Shown here: positions 1-7,463 of the stretch, piece by piece
Layout of the letters: the number at the start of each line of letters is the position of its first letter
Position numbering within the stretch: position 1 is the stretch's first letter
Program-made: the position numbers and the translations under genes
DNA from: Chloroflexota bacterium
GTDB taxonomy: Bacteria; Chloroflexota; Dehalococcoidia; Lucifugimonadales; Lucifugimonadaceae
Assembly (NCBI GenBank): GCA_030831265.1
Contig: JAURLM010000122.1
Location: forward strand, 1-10,969
DNA: 10,969 bases
Direction: 5' to 3'
The notes under the pieces: model-generated
Seen by the model: the letters and a program-made list of their open reading frames with translations, nothing else
Told to the model about the DNA's origin: nothing
Databases searched by the model: none

Positions 1-124
1 CTAGGCTACAGACCGCCAGCTCCAGAGGTCATCAAGACCGCACCTGAACTGGCTCGAAAGACGAGATAATAGATGGTATCGGTCCGTGGGGCAGGTCAGT
101 TGGGCGTTTGAAGGCGTAAAAGCC

Positions 125-1126
125 TCAACCCTCACGCTGCAGCCGAGCCATCTCCACCGCGAACCACAGGATCATCGAACCCCCGCGATCATCAAGTCCG
201 TCCGAATATGGTCGTTCGAGATACGCTGCGAGGTCTGGTTGAGGGCCTGTGCCGACGCACACATGCTCCAGTTCGCAATTTGGCCCAATCCTGTCAGATG
301 CACCCGCCCAGGCCGCATCGACAACAGCTCTCCATTCAGCATCCAGCCAGCCAGCGCGAAGGCCACGTGCGAGCGCGTAACCGATCATCGACGTTGCGCT
401 GTGCTCAAGGTATGAGTCGGGTCGATCCACGACCTGTCGCCACATCCCGGACGAATCCTGATGCTTTCGTAGTCCTGCAAGATGACGCAGGTGTGTTGCG
501 ACCAGTTCGCTTCGACCGGGGAAGTTTTCCGGAATAAACGTCAACGCTTCGGCAAAACCGAGCGCCGCAAATGCGTTCCCGCGTCCCCAGTAGAACGGAG
601 ACGTCTTGCAGTGCCACCACAGGCCGTCATATTGCAGCGTTTCTGCTGATGCAAGAAGGAACGTGACAAGTGTGTGGATGTGCTTTTCGTCACTGGACTG
701 CTCGAACGCGCGGCCAAGAACCGCTGCTGCGAAGAAAAAATCCTCCACGCGTACGTCGGTGTCCAACGGTGGAGCTATCGGCATACCGTTCGCAGGTGTT
801 TCAAACAGGCTCGCAATGTGCAGGATCAGGTCCCGATACTCAGTGTTGCCTGTAGTTGCGAAAAGTTCGTCAGCCCAGCAAATCCCCGCGTAGTTTGCTG
901 TGCCGCCGTTCTTGCCGAACATGGCGTCACCTTCGGCCAGCCGCGGAGCGATAATTGCCGCAATGTCCGGGGCCGGATCAGCCGAACCGGGTTCCAGCGC
1001 GTGCAACCTGAGCCGACCGCTAAGGGCAACTCCCTGCGTATAGACGACGGGAACGTCCAGTTTGTAGCCGTAGACCTTCGCAAGTCGTTTTGCCGTCGCT
1101 AACGGATCGTTGATTTGCTGAGACAC
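125..1126 (-). CDS. GH88/GH105-family glycoside hydrolase (unsaturated uronyl hydrolase-like)
   Basis: This 333-residue protein probably has the (alpha/alpha)6 barrel of GH88/GH105 enzymes, which act on unsaturated uronic acids at the ends of lyase-made oligosaccharides by hydrating the 4,5 double bond. Supporting segments are VEDFFFAAAVLGRAF (about 128-142, with Asp129 in the place of the general acid), the YWGRGNAFAALGFAEAL block (179-195), the DSSGMWRQVVD and SYLEHSATSM blocks (224-247), and DDRGGSMILW near the C terminus (312-321). Length is close to the usual 350-380 residues. No signal peptide is seen, so it should act in the cytoplasm on imported fragments. The start is a GTG, chosen because GGAGGGG lies just upstream. 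The gene diverges from the GMC oxidoreductase. Family assignment is fairly secure; the substrate (rhamnogalacturonan, glucuronan or other) cannot be read from the sequence, and a different alpha/alpha-barrel sugar enzyme remains possible. Confidence 0.72.
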   Translation of the reverse strand: MSQQINDPLATAKRLAKVYGYKLDVPVVYTQGVALSGRLRLHALEPGSADPAPDIAAIIAPRLAEGDAMFGKNGGTANYAGICWADELFATTGNTEYRDLILHIASLFETPANGMPIAPPLDTDVRVEDFFFAAAVLGRAFEQSSDEKHIHTLVTFLLASAETLQYDGLWWHCKTSPFYWGRGNAFAALGFAEALTFIPENFPGRSELVATHLRHLAGLRKHQDSSGMWRQVVDRPDSYLEHSATSMIGYALARGLRAGWLDAEWRAVVDAAWAGASDRIGPNCELEHVCVGTGPQPDLAAYLERPYSDGLDDRGGSMILWFAVEMARLQREG

Positions 1127-1173
1127 AGCCCCTCCAATTTGCTTGCGCTATCCCCGCATCTACACGCACGAGA

Positions 1174-1202
1174 TTACGCACGGGATTTCGATGCGCTATG
1201 AT
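1174..1202 (+). promoter_or_regulatory. Possible sigma70-type promoter for the GMC oxidoreductase gene
   Basis: TATGAT at 1197-1202 is a good -10 match, but the -35 position (TTACGC at 1174-1179, 17-bp spacing) matches poorly. It would give a leader of about 70 nt before the GTG start at 1280. It lies in the 153-bp gap between divergent genes, where promoters for both must sit; I could not find a convincing minus-strand promoter. Confidence 0.2.
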
Positions 1203-1279
1203 GCCGCCGACCTCGAACACGTTGTGTTTTCAATCTCGGTCGTGGCCTATGTTGCCGACGCAGTGTAAAGGCTGATTCC

Positions 1280-2851
1280 GTGAAGTACGACGCTATTGTG
1301 ATTGGTGCAGGTTCTGCCGGCGCAATTATCGCTGCACGCCTTACCGAGGACCCCAAGCGTACTGTTTTGCTGTTAGAAGCCGGTCCGGATTACCCGGCCT
1401 TTGCCGATCTACCCGTTGAGATAAAGCACGGGTACGGCGTGGACCGTGACCTGTGGGTGAAAGCGTTTGGCGAGGAGAGTACGCACAACTGGGGATACCG
1501 CGCTCGGGCGTCGGAACGCTCTGCGGACATTGTTGTGCCGAGAGGTCGCACTGTCGGCGGGTCAAGTGCTGTCAATGCCCAGATATTTCTGCGTGGGATA
1601 CCCGAAGACTTCGATGACTGGGCTGCGAGGGGCAACGCTGGCTGGGGTTACTGCGATCTGCTTCCTTATATGAAGGCGATTGAGTCTGACCGTGAACAGG
1701 GCGGAGATTTTCACGGTACAACCGGGCCAATTCCGGTTCGCAGGTTCAAGAAGTCGGAGATGAACGCCGAACAGGACGCATTCGTGGAAGCGTCCAAAGG
1801 CATCGGCTATGCCTATTCGACCGATATGAACGCACCTGACTCTACAGGGGTTGGCGCCATTCCGATGAACAACCGGGATGGCATCCGGTGGAGCACTGCG
1901 CTCAGTTACCTGGACCCGGCACGTCACAGGTTGAACCTGACTATTCGCCCGAACACCCATGTCCGACGCATTGCTATAGCGAAGGGCAAAGTGACAGGTG
2001 TCATCGCCGAATCCGGCGGTGCGGAATTTGAACTTGCCGCAAAAGAGGTCTTCGTGTGCGCTGGCTCATATGCGTCTCCACAACTACTAATGTTGTCAGG
2101 CATCGGACCTGCCGCTCATCTTGGTGAGCACGGAATTCCGGTAGTTGCAGACCTGCCGGGAGTTGGCGAGAACTTGCGGGACCATCCGCAGGTGCAGCTT
2201 ACGTGGAGCACCCGACCGGAATTTTCGCAGAGCCCGTTGAAACCACGTATCCAGGTCGCCTTGCAATACACGGCAACAGGCTCTGACATGCGGAACGATA
2301 TGTTTATCCATCCCATGTCGCAGGCCATGAAATCGGGTATCTACACGGTCACATCGAACACCGGCGAAAAAGCTGGAATAGGCATGGTCATAGCACTCTA
2401 CCTTGCGAAGGGCGCAGGTGCGATCAAGCTGCGCTCGGCGAACCCGCATGACCACCCGGACATCAACCTGAACTACCTCACCGAACCGTTCGACCGCCAG
2501 CGCTTCAGGGAAGCAGTTGGGATTTGCATTGAACTGGGAAAGCACGCTGCGTTCAGTGAGGTCGTTGAGGAATTGACCGATCCCTCACCGTTGGACCTTG
2601 CGAGTGACAGTGCTCTCGATGAATGGCTGTTGAAAAATGTGCGTACCAGTCATCACGTCTCTGGCACATGCAAGATGGGCCCTGCTTCTGATCCGATGGC
2701 TGTTGTTGATTCGCAATTGCGAGTTCATGGCATATCCGGGTTGCGAGTTGCTGATGCGTCCATAATGCCGGACTGCGTTCGAGCGAACACAAACGTCACC
2801 GCAATGGCAATTGGTGAGAAGGCCGCAGCAATGGCCCTCGGTAAGGGCTGA
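1280..2851 (+). CDS. GMC-family FAD-dependent oxidoreductase (choline/alcohol dehydrogenase-like)
   Basis: This 523-residue flavoprotein belongs to the glucose-methanol-choline family, which oxidises primary or secondary alcohols using FAD. The N terminus carries the dinucleotide-binding motif GAGSAG with a following LLLEAG strand end (about 9-35). GRTVGGSSAVNAQIFLRG (about 93-111) matches GMC signature 1, and CAGSYASPQLLMLSGIGP matches signature 2. The C-terminal active site has the pair His458-His459 in HHVSGTCKMG and Asn503/Asn505 in ANTNVTAMAIGEKAA, the usual His/Asn catalytic pair. Length is normal and no residue appears missing. No signal peptide is seen. The start is GTG at 1280 with AAAGG eight bases upstream. 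The gap of 177 bp and a promoter-like sequence before the next gene suggest it may be transcribed separately. The substrate is unknown; the neighbouring hydrolase makes a sugar-derived alcohol conceivable. Confidence 0.95.
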   Translation: MKYDAIVIGAGSAGAIIAARLTEDPKRTVLLLEAGPDYPAFADLPVEIKHGYGVDRDLWVKAFGEESTHNWGYRARASERSADIVVPRGRTVGGSSAVNAQIFLRGIPEDFDDWAARGNAGWGYCDLLPYMKAIESDREQGGDFHGTTGPIPVRRFKKSEMNAEQDAFVEASKGIGYAYSTDMNAPDSTGVGAIPMNNRDGIRWSTALSYLDPARHRLNLTIRPNTHVRRIAIAKGKVTGVIAESGGAEFELAAKEVFVCAGSYASPQLLMLSGIGPAAHLGEHGIPVVADLPGVGENLRDHPQVQLTWSTRPEFSQSPLKPRIQVALQYTATGSDMRNDMFIHPMSQAMKSGIYTVTSNTGEKAGIGMVIALYLAKGAGAIKLRSANPHDHPDINLNYLTEPFDRQRFREAVGICIELGKHAAFSEVVEELTDPSPLDLASDSALDEWLLKNVRTSHHVSGTCKMGPASDPMAVVDSQLRVHGISGLRVADASIMPDCVRANTNVTAMAIGEKAAAMALGKG

Positions 2852-2911
2852 AACTCGATAAGACGCCGTGTTGTAGCATCGTTTTGGAACTGCTGAACGA
2901 ATATGTGATAT

Positions 2912-2939
2912 TTCATACGCTTGCAAGATGCGGTATAGT
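2912..2939 (+). promoter_or_regulatory. Candidate sigma70-type promoter for the six-gene run
   Basis: TTCATA (2912-2917, four of six consensus bases) and TATAGT (2934-2939, five of six) are 16 bp apart. Transcription would begin near 2946, leaving a leader of roughly 80 nt before the ATG at 3029. It lies in the 177-bp gap downstream of the GMC gene and is the best promoter-like match there; no intrinsic terminator is visible between the two genes, so read-through is also possible. Confidence 0.4.
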
Positions 2940-3028
2940 CCAGCCGTCTGCACAGGACGCCGCAGCGCATACGCTATATCGCCATGATGCGACACATTCC
3001 GTATCGTTAAGCCACGCCGGAGACGCAA

Positions 3029-4444
3029 ATGGTCACGAAGACGAAGACAGACATCTCCCTTCTTGCACACCTTTACCGCAGGGCCGGGTTCGGGGCGACA
3101 CGTTCTCAGCTTGAACAACTGGCAACACGCCCATACGCGGAAATTGTTGAAGACCTGGTGAACCCGGAGCGTGTGCCAGAGCCAGACGATGAACTGATCC
3201 GCCGGTTCTACCCACACCTTGCTGCCAACAAGGACAACCCCGCCGTCTGGAACGGTCGCTGGTTCTACAGGATGATCAACAGCGAGCGTCAGCTTGAAGA
3301 GAAGATGACACTTTTCTGGCATCACCTTTTTGCGACTGGTTGGACCAAGAGTGAACACACGCCGACCATGGTCGACCACATCCAGATGCTGCGCTCCAAC
3401 TGCCTCGGCAAGTTCAGCACTCTGTTGATTGAGCTGTCTCGTGATCCGGCTATGATCTACTGGCTGGATAACTGCGAGAACCACGGTTATTCCATAAACG
3501 AAAATTACGGCCGTGAAATCCTCGAACTGTTCTCAATGGGCATCGGTAACTACACCGAGGATGACATCAAGAACGCCGCTCGTGCGTTTACCGGTTGGTC
3601 ATTCAAACAACCACTGCCGCTGTACCCGTTCGGGCACTACGAATCTGAATTCCAGTACATTCCTGAAGACCATGATGACGGTGAAAAGACGTTCCTCGGT
3701 CATACAGGGAACTTCAACGGCGAAGACATCGTCAACATCATCGTGAAGCAGGAAGCCACGGCTCGGTTCGTCAGTCGCCACCTGTACAACTTCTTTGTGG
3801 GTGACGAGCCGCAAGTTCCTGCATGGAGTATTCAACCCCCGAACGACCCCGCAGCAATACAGATACTTGTGGATGCGTTCATGGACTCTGAAGGGGACAT
3901 GCGCCACGTAATGCGGACGCTGTTCAACGCCGAATTTTTCAAGAAGGCCCGTTACACACACGTTAAGTCCCCGACTGAGTTTGTAGCCGCAACGCTGAAA
4001 CTTGCGGGCGCGTTCCGTGACCCTGATCCCGGCTTGAACGACCTCGAAGGAACCATCACCGCAATGGGGCAGAAGCTGATGGACCCGCCGAGCGTAGAAG
4101 GCTGGCACACGGGCAAAGAGTGGATTGATGGCGGAACGCTGACCGAACGCGTTAACTACGCAGTTGAGATTTTCAGTGATGCATCGAAGCCCGGTGTTGC
4201 CGACATCATCCGTCGCATCAAAGGTGACGGCTCATCTGTCGGTCCAGACGAGTTTGTCGGTACGGCGGTTGATTTGATGGGACCGGTAAACATCACTGAT
4301 GTGACCCGGCAATCCCTAACTGATACCGCTGCCGAAGAAGGTGATCTCAAGTTTGGCAACGCCACCGAAACGGCACAGTCAGAGCGCCGCATCGTCCGGA
4401 TGCTGCAGCTAATCGTAGCGTCCAGGGAGTTCCAGTTCGCCTGA
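3029..4444 (+). CDS. DUF1800 family protein
   Basis: This 471-residue protein shows the hallmarks of DUF1800 (PF08811), a family of unknown biochemical function. HLYRRAGFGAT (14-24) is the family's N-terminal signature. The core follows with EEKMTLFWHHLFATG (90-104), DPAMIYWLDNCEN (139-151), INENYGREILELFSMGIGNYTEDD (156-179) and ARAFTGWSF (184-192), then the C-terminal SPTEFVAATLK (314-324), PPSVEGWH (353-360) and a final ASREFQ. The family usually sits next to a DUF1501 gene, as here (55 bp downstream). Many members are longer and exported; this one starts directly with a hydrophilic Lys/Thr-rich stretch and has no signal peptide or membrane segment. The start at 3029 has GGAG six bases upstream. 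Family membership is secure; role is unknown. Confidence 0.93.
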   Translation: MVTKTKTDISLLAHLYRRAGFGATRSQLEQLATRPYAEIVEDLVNPERVPEPDDELIRRFYPHLAANKDNPAVWNGRWFYRMINSERQLEEKMTLFWHHLFATGWTKSEHTPTMVDHIQMLRSNCLGKFSTLLIELSRDPAMIYWLDNCENHGYSINENYGREILELFSMGIGNYTEDDIKNAARAFTGWSFKQPLPLYPFGHYESEFQYIPEDHDDGEKTFLGHTGNFNGEDIVNIIVKQEATARFVSRHLYNFFVGDEPQVPAWSIQPPNDPAAIQILVDAFMDSEGDMRHVMRTLFNAEFFKKARYTHVKSPTEFVAATLKLAGAFRDPDPGLNDLEGTITAMGQKLMDPPSVEGWHTGKEWIDGGTLTERVNYAVEIFSDASKPGVADIIRRIKGDGSSVGPDEFVGTAVDLMGPVNITDVTRQSLTDTAAEEGDLKFGNATETAQSERRIVRMLQLIVASREFQFA

Positions 4445-4499
4445 GCAGACCATCCCACCGGATCACGGTCAACTCACTGGCGACGAAAGGTTAAGCAGC

Positions 4500-5663
4500 A
4501 TGGCAGCAGGAAACGGAACGAACGGCAAGAAGAAGGACCCGGTGCTGGTTGTTGTCCAGCTCAGCGGCGGCAACGACTTCATGAACACGGTTATCCCGTT
4601 CACGGAGGGGATTTACCACGACTCACGTCCGCTTGTCGGAATTTCAGAAGACAGGGTGTTGCCCATCACTGACACGCTCGCCTTTCATCCTTCCGCAGCC
4701 CCGTTCAGGGACATGTTTAACGCCGGTGACATGGCAGTCATCCAGGGCATCGGCTACGAAAACTCCAGCCGCTCCCACTTCCGGGCGATGGACATATGGC
4801 ACACCTGCGAGCCGAACAAGATTGCCACCGAAGGCTGGCTGGCCAAAGTCGTGCGTGAGATCGACCCGCGCGGCGAAAACCCACTGACCGCAGTATCTAT
4901 GGGGCGAGGTCTGCCAAGAGCGCTGGCTGCTCCCGGCGTTGCTGCGACGTCTATCGGAGACCTCGACAAGTACGGACTCATGTCGTCGGTGCAGGTAAAA
5001 GAAGAAAGGGCAAAAGACCTCGACATCTTCAAGCGCATGTACACGCCTGCGGTCGGTTCCGGGCTGGTCATGGACTACCTCGCACATACAGGGCAGGACG
5101 TGCTCAAGGGTGCTGACATGCTCTCTGTCGCACCTCGCCAGTACAAATCCACCGTCGAATATGCCAACAACCCGATAGCGAAGGCACTACGTGATGTTGC
5201 CCGGATTCATACCGCTGGCCTTGGCACGCGCGTGTTCTACACAGCCCACGGCGGCTACGACCACCACGCACAGGAAGTGCCGACGCACGCACGCCTGCTG
5301 ACCGAACTGTCACAGGCCATCGCTGACTTCCGAGCGGACCTGCGTGAGCACAATGCCGAAGACGAGGTCGTGATTCTTGTCTTCACCGAGTTCGGTCGCC
5401 GTATCAAGGACAACGGTTCCGGTACGGACCACGGCTCTGGCGGTGGAGCGTTCCTCATCGGTGACAACGTGAAGGGTGGGCTTTATTCCGAATACCCGTC
5501 ACTTGCTCCCGCTGACTGGCTGTACGGAGAAGACCTGCGCCACACAATCGACTTCCGGTCGATCTACTCGACGCTGCTCAAACAGTGGATGGGGATCGAT
5601 CCACACGAGATTGTCGGTGGTGACTTTGAACAGATACGACCGTTCGAAAAGACACTCGTGTAA
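4500..5663 (+). CDS. DUF1501 family protein (alkaline phosphatase-like fold)
   Basis: This 387-residue protein matches DUF1501 (PF07394), placed in the alkaline phosphatase/sulfatase-like superfamily but with no established activity. Visible motifs are VVVQLSGGNDFMNTVIPF (17-34), SSRSHFRAMDIWHT (89-102), TAHGGYDHHAQE (248-259), LVFTEFGRRIKDNGS (293-307), GTDHGSGGGAFLIG (308-321) and the C-terminal DFRSIYSTLLKQW (351-363). The clustered His and Asp residues would suit metal binding, as in related hydrolases; that is inference. DUF1501 proteins commonly begin with a Tat signal, but this one starts MAAGNGTNGKKK and moves straight into the first beta strand, so it appears cytoplasmic. Start ATG at 4500 has AAAGG nine bases upstream. 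It follows the DUF1800 gene and precedes the NHL gene by 17 bp, so the three are probably co-expressed. Confidence 0.94.
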   Translation: MAAGNGTNGKKKDPVLVVVQLSGGNDFMNTVIPFTEGIYHDSRPLVGISEDRVLPITDTLAFHPSAAPFRDMFNAGDMAVIQGIGYENSSRSHFRAMDIWHTCEPNKIATEGWLAKVVREIDPRGENPLTAVSMGRGLPRALAAPGVAATSIGDLDKYGLMSSVQVKEERAKDLDIFKRMYTPAVGSGLVMDYLAHTGQDVLKGADMLSVAPRQYKSTVEYANNPIAKALRDVARIHTAGLGTRVFYTAHGGYDHHAQEVPTHARLLTELSQAIADFRADLREHNAEDEVVILVFTEFGRRIKDNGSGTDHGSGGGAFLIGDNVKGGLYSEYPSLAPADWLYGEDLRHTIDFRSIYSTLLKQWMGIDPHEIVGGDFEQIRPFEKTLV

Positions 5664-5680
5664 CCGGTACGGAGTCAAAA

Positions 5681-6682
5681 ATGACCAGGCCATACGCACT
5701 ACTAAGAGCGGGATTCCCGTTTCACCAGACAATTGGCATGCGCCGTGTCACGACATACCCGATGGACGTCGCTTTTGGCGATGACGGCATGTTGTTCGTG
5801 CTGAATCGAAATGATGGGGCTGGAGGTGAGATTCGTCGAACCAACTGGGATGACGAAGACCTCGACACGATTGGCAAGGGATTTGTCTGGCCGGTTCAGA
5901 TCATTCGGGATGCTGGAGAAACCTTTTACGTTTCTGACGAAGGCAACCACACCATCTCGAAGTGGGATCGCGACGGAGCAAGTAAAGGCTCATGGGGTGA
6001 GCATGGAGATGGTGACGGTCAGTTGAACCGTCCATCAGGCATTGCGCTGGATGGCGACGGAAATATGCTGGTTGCGGACACGTTGAACCATCGTGTGCAA
6101 CGGTTTACCACAGACGGCAAATTCCTCGGAAAGTTCGGGTCGTTTGGGACAGGCCCCGGCGAACTCAACATGCCGTGGGGTGTTGCTGTAGACGAAGACG
6201 GCACAGTGCTCGTTGCCGACTGGCGTAACGACCGCGTGCAACGCTTCTCTGCGAATGGCGAATTCATCTCACAGTTCGGTTCCAGCGGTTCAGGAGACGG
6301 TCAACTCAACCGACCTGCCGGCGTAAGCATAGACATGCACGGTGACATCTTTGTTGCTGACCGCGGCAACAACCGCATTGCACAGTTCGACCACACAGGC
6401 CGATACGTCGACCAGTTCATCGGTGATGCCACGCTCTCGAAGAGTGGCCGAATCTACATCATGTCCAACCCCAAAGTTCTACGTGCCCGTGAAATGACCA
6501 CACTCGAAGAATCGCGCCGCCTGCGCGGCCCCGCAGCCGTCAGGTTCAACGGTGACGATGGGTTCATGTACATCCCGGACTTCGGCTCCCACCGCATACA
6601 GGTGTACCGAAAAGAAGCGCAAGTGCTTACGGAAGACGAGATCTGGCCAGAACAGAAGTCGCCCTTCCTCTACACGGTTTGA
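5681..6682 (+). CDS. NHL-repeat six-bladed beta-propeller protein
   Basis: This 333-residue protein is built of NHL repeats, which form a beta-propeller used for protein, RNA or ligand binding and sometimes for catalysis (as in peptidyl-amidoglycolate lyase-like enzymes). The clearest repeats are at about 117-142 (RPSGIALDGDGNMLVADTLN then HRVQRF), 164-189 (MPWGVAVDEDGTVLVADWRN) and 211-236 (RPAGVSIDMHGDIFVADRGN). Weaker blades are near 26-43, 70-95 and 283-310, so about six blades fill the whole chain. No signal peptide, membrane segment or extra catalytic domain is seen. GGAG lies six bases before the ATG. Its position, 17 bp after DUF1501 and 37 bp before the MNT gene, suggests a scaffold or sensor within that operon; this is inferred from context only. 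Confidence 0.92.
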   Translation: MTRPYALLRAGFPFHQTIGMRRVTTYPMDVAFGDDGMLFVLNRNDGAGGEIRRTNWDDEDLDTIGKGFVWPVQIIRDAGETFYVSDEGNHTISKWDRDGASKGSWGEHGDGDGQLNRPSGIALDGDGNMLVADTLNHRVQRFTTDGKFLGKFGSFGTGPGELNMPWGVAVDEDGTVLVADWRNDRVQRFSANGEFISQFGSSGSGDGQLNRPAGVSIDMHGDIFVADRGNNRIAQFDHTGRYVDQFIGDATLSKSGRIYIMSNPKVLRAREMTTLEESRRLRGPAAVRFNGDDGFMYIPDFGSHRIQVYRKEAQVLTEDEIWPEQKSPFLYTV

Positions 6683-6719
6683 TGCGACCGGTAACCCATC
6701 ATGGGGCAAAGGCATTGCC

Positions 6720-7058
6720 ATGCCGATAATGTTCGGTTTCGCCCATCAGCGTCGGCAGATGCTGGACGCTGAACTGGAACGATTGCTGTCTGAGATGCCG
6801 CAACTTGGCATGCTCAGGATGTGGGCCATCGGTGACCTTGCAATGGGCCGCGTTACCACTGAATCGACGCTTGACCTGGTGCTTGTGCAGGAGACTGATG
6901 AGCCGTGGCAGCGGCGTGCTGACTTCTGGAACGTACACCTGAGACCGCGGGTAGGTACGAATTTTTTTGTTTATACCCCTGGCGAATTTGAAGAACTTGG
7001 CGAGTCCGATCCTCTGCTGATGGCCGCCGCTATGGAAGGTGAATCGATCTATGGTTGA
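6720..7058 (+). CDS. MNT-type nucleotidyltransferase-fold protein, catalytically degenerate
   Basis: This 112-residue protein has the shape of the minimal nucleotidyltransferase (MNT) that pairs with HEPN proteins. Residues 34-55 (MWAIGDLAMGRVTTESTLDLVL) correspond to the family's FGSxARG...SDIDLLV region, and VYTPGEFEEL (84-93) with EGESIY (106-111) match the usual C-terminal part. Key residues are altered: the GS of the core motif is GD (38-39), the first catalytic Asp is Thr50, only Asp52 is kept, and the third carboxylate position appears to be Asn81. AMP transfer is therefore doubtful. In known MNT-HEPN systems the MNT protein modifies or masks the HEPN toxin; here it may keep only a binding role (inference). 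The ATG at 6720 has AAAGG close upstream; a longer reading from 6552 overlaps the NHL gene and is not credible. The end overlaps the HEPN start by 8 bp, indicating translational coupling. Confidence 0.8.
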   Translation: MPIMFGFAHQRRQMLDAELERLLSEMPQLGMLRMWAIGDLAMGRVTTESTLDLVLVQETDEPWQRRADFWNVHLRPRVGTNFFVYTPGEFEELGESDPLLMAAAMEGESIYG

Positions 7059-7461
7059 TGCGGTTGCACGGAAAGCGGACGCATGGCTGTCACAGGCTCG
7101 GCATGACCTCGCCGCGGCGCAGGCTAATGCTGATGACGGGCGTCACGCCCTTGCCTGCTTCCTCTGTCAGCAGTCGGCAGAAAAAGCCGTCACGGCGTTC
7201 CTGTTCAAGAGCGGGGCAGAGCAGGTGTGGGGGCATTCGCTGGCTGACCTCTGTGAGGACGCACTGGCGTTTGACCAGTCGTTTGACCTCGTTAAATCGA
7301 TAGCTGTCATGCTGGATAAGCATTTTCTCGGTGCGCGCTATCCGCAAAGCCTTCCCGGAGGCGTCCCAGCGGAAGCGTACGAAGCGACGGATTCTGGGCG
7401 GGCACTTGAAATTGCCGGAGACGTATTCGCCGCCGTGCAACAACGAATGGACGCAAGCTGA
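7051..7461 (+). CDS. HEPN domain protein, partner of the MNT protein
   Basis: This 136-residue helical protein matches the HEPN family (PF05168). It shows WLSQARHDLAAAQ in helix 1 (12-24), the typical HALACFLCQQSAEKAVTAFLF helix (32-52), GHSLADL (61-67) and the ending motif LGARYPQSL (93-101), followed by a last helix rich in Ala and Val. HEPN proteins are often RNases with an Arg-x4-6-His motif; after Arg96 no His occurs in the required window, so RNase activity is not supported by sequence. The ATG at 7051 lies inside the end of the MNT gene, with GGAAGG 11 bases upstream; a GTG at 7039 is an alternative start, four codons longer, with no better ribosome site. The next gene begins 2 bp after the stop. 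It could be a toxin, a partner subunit of the MNT protein, or a small-molecule-linked regulator. Confidence 0.85.
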   Translation: MVDAVARKADAWLSQARHDLAAAQANADDGRHALACFLCQQSAEKAVTAFLFKSGAEQVWGHSLADLCEDALAFDQSFDLVKSIAVMLDKHFLGARYPQSLPGGVPAEAYEATDSGRALEIAGDVFAAVQQRMDAS

Positions 7462-7463
7462 CT

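Noticed and set aside
1216..1228. AACAC-GTT-GTGTT inverted repeat in the gap between the hydrolase and GMC genes as an operator.
   Set aside because: Five-bp arms at this spacing are expected about once by chance in a gap of this size.
2834..2848. GCCCT-CGGTA-AGGGC hairpin at the end of the GMC gene as a terminator.
   Set aside because: It lies inside the coding sequence, has only a 5-bp stem and no T run follows.
2585..3484. 299-residue minus-strand open frame opposite the GMC end and DUF1800 start.
   Set aside because: It spans two well-supported genes and an intergenic region, with composition typical of an antisense shadow.
6552..6719. Longer N-terminal extension of the MNT protein.
   Set aside because: It lies in another frame of the NHL gene; the family's usual length and a ribosome site favour the ATG at 6720.
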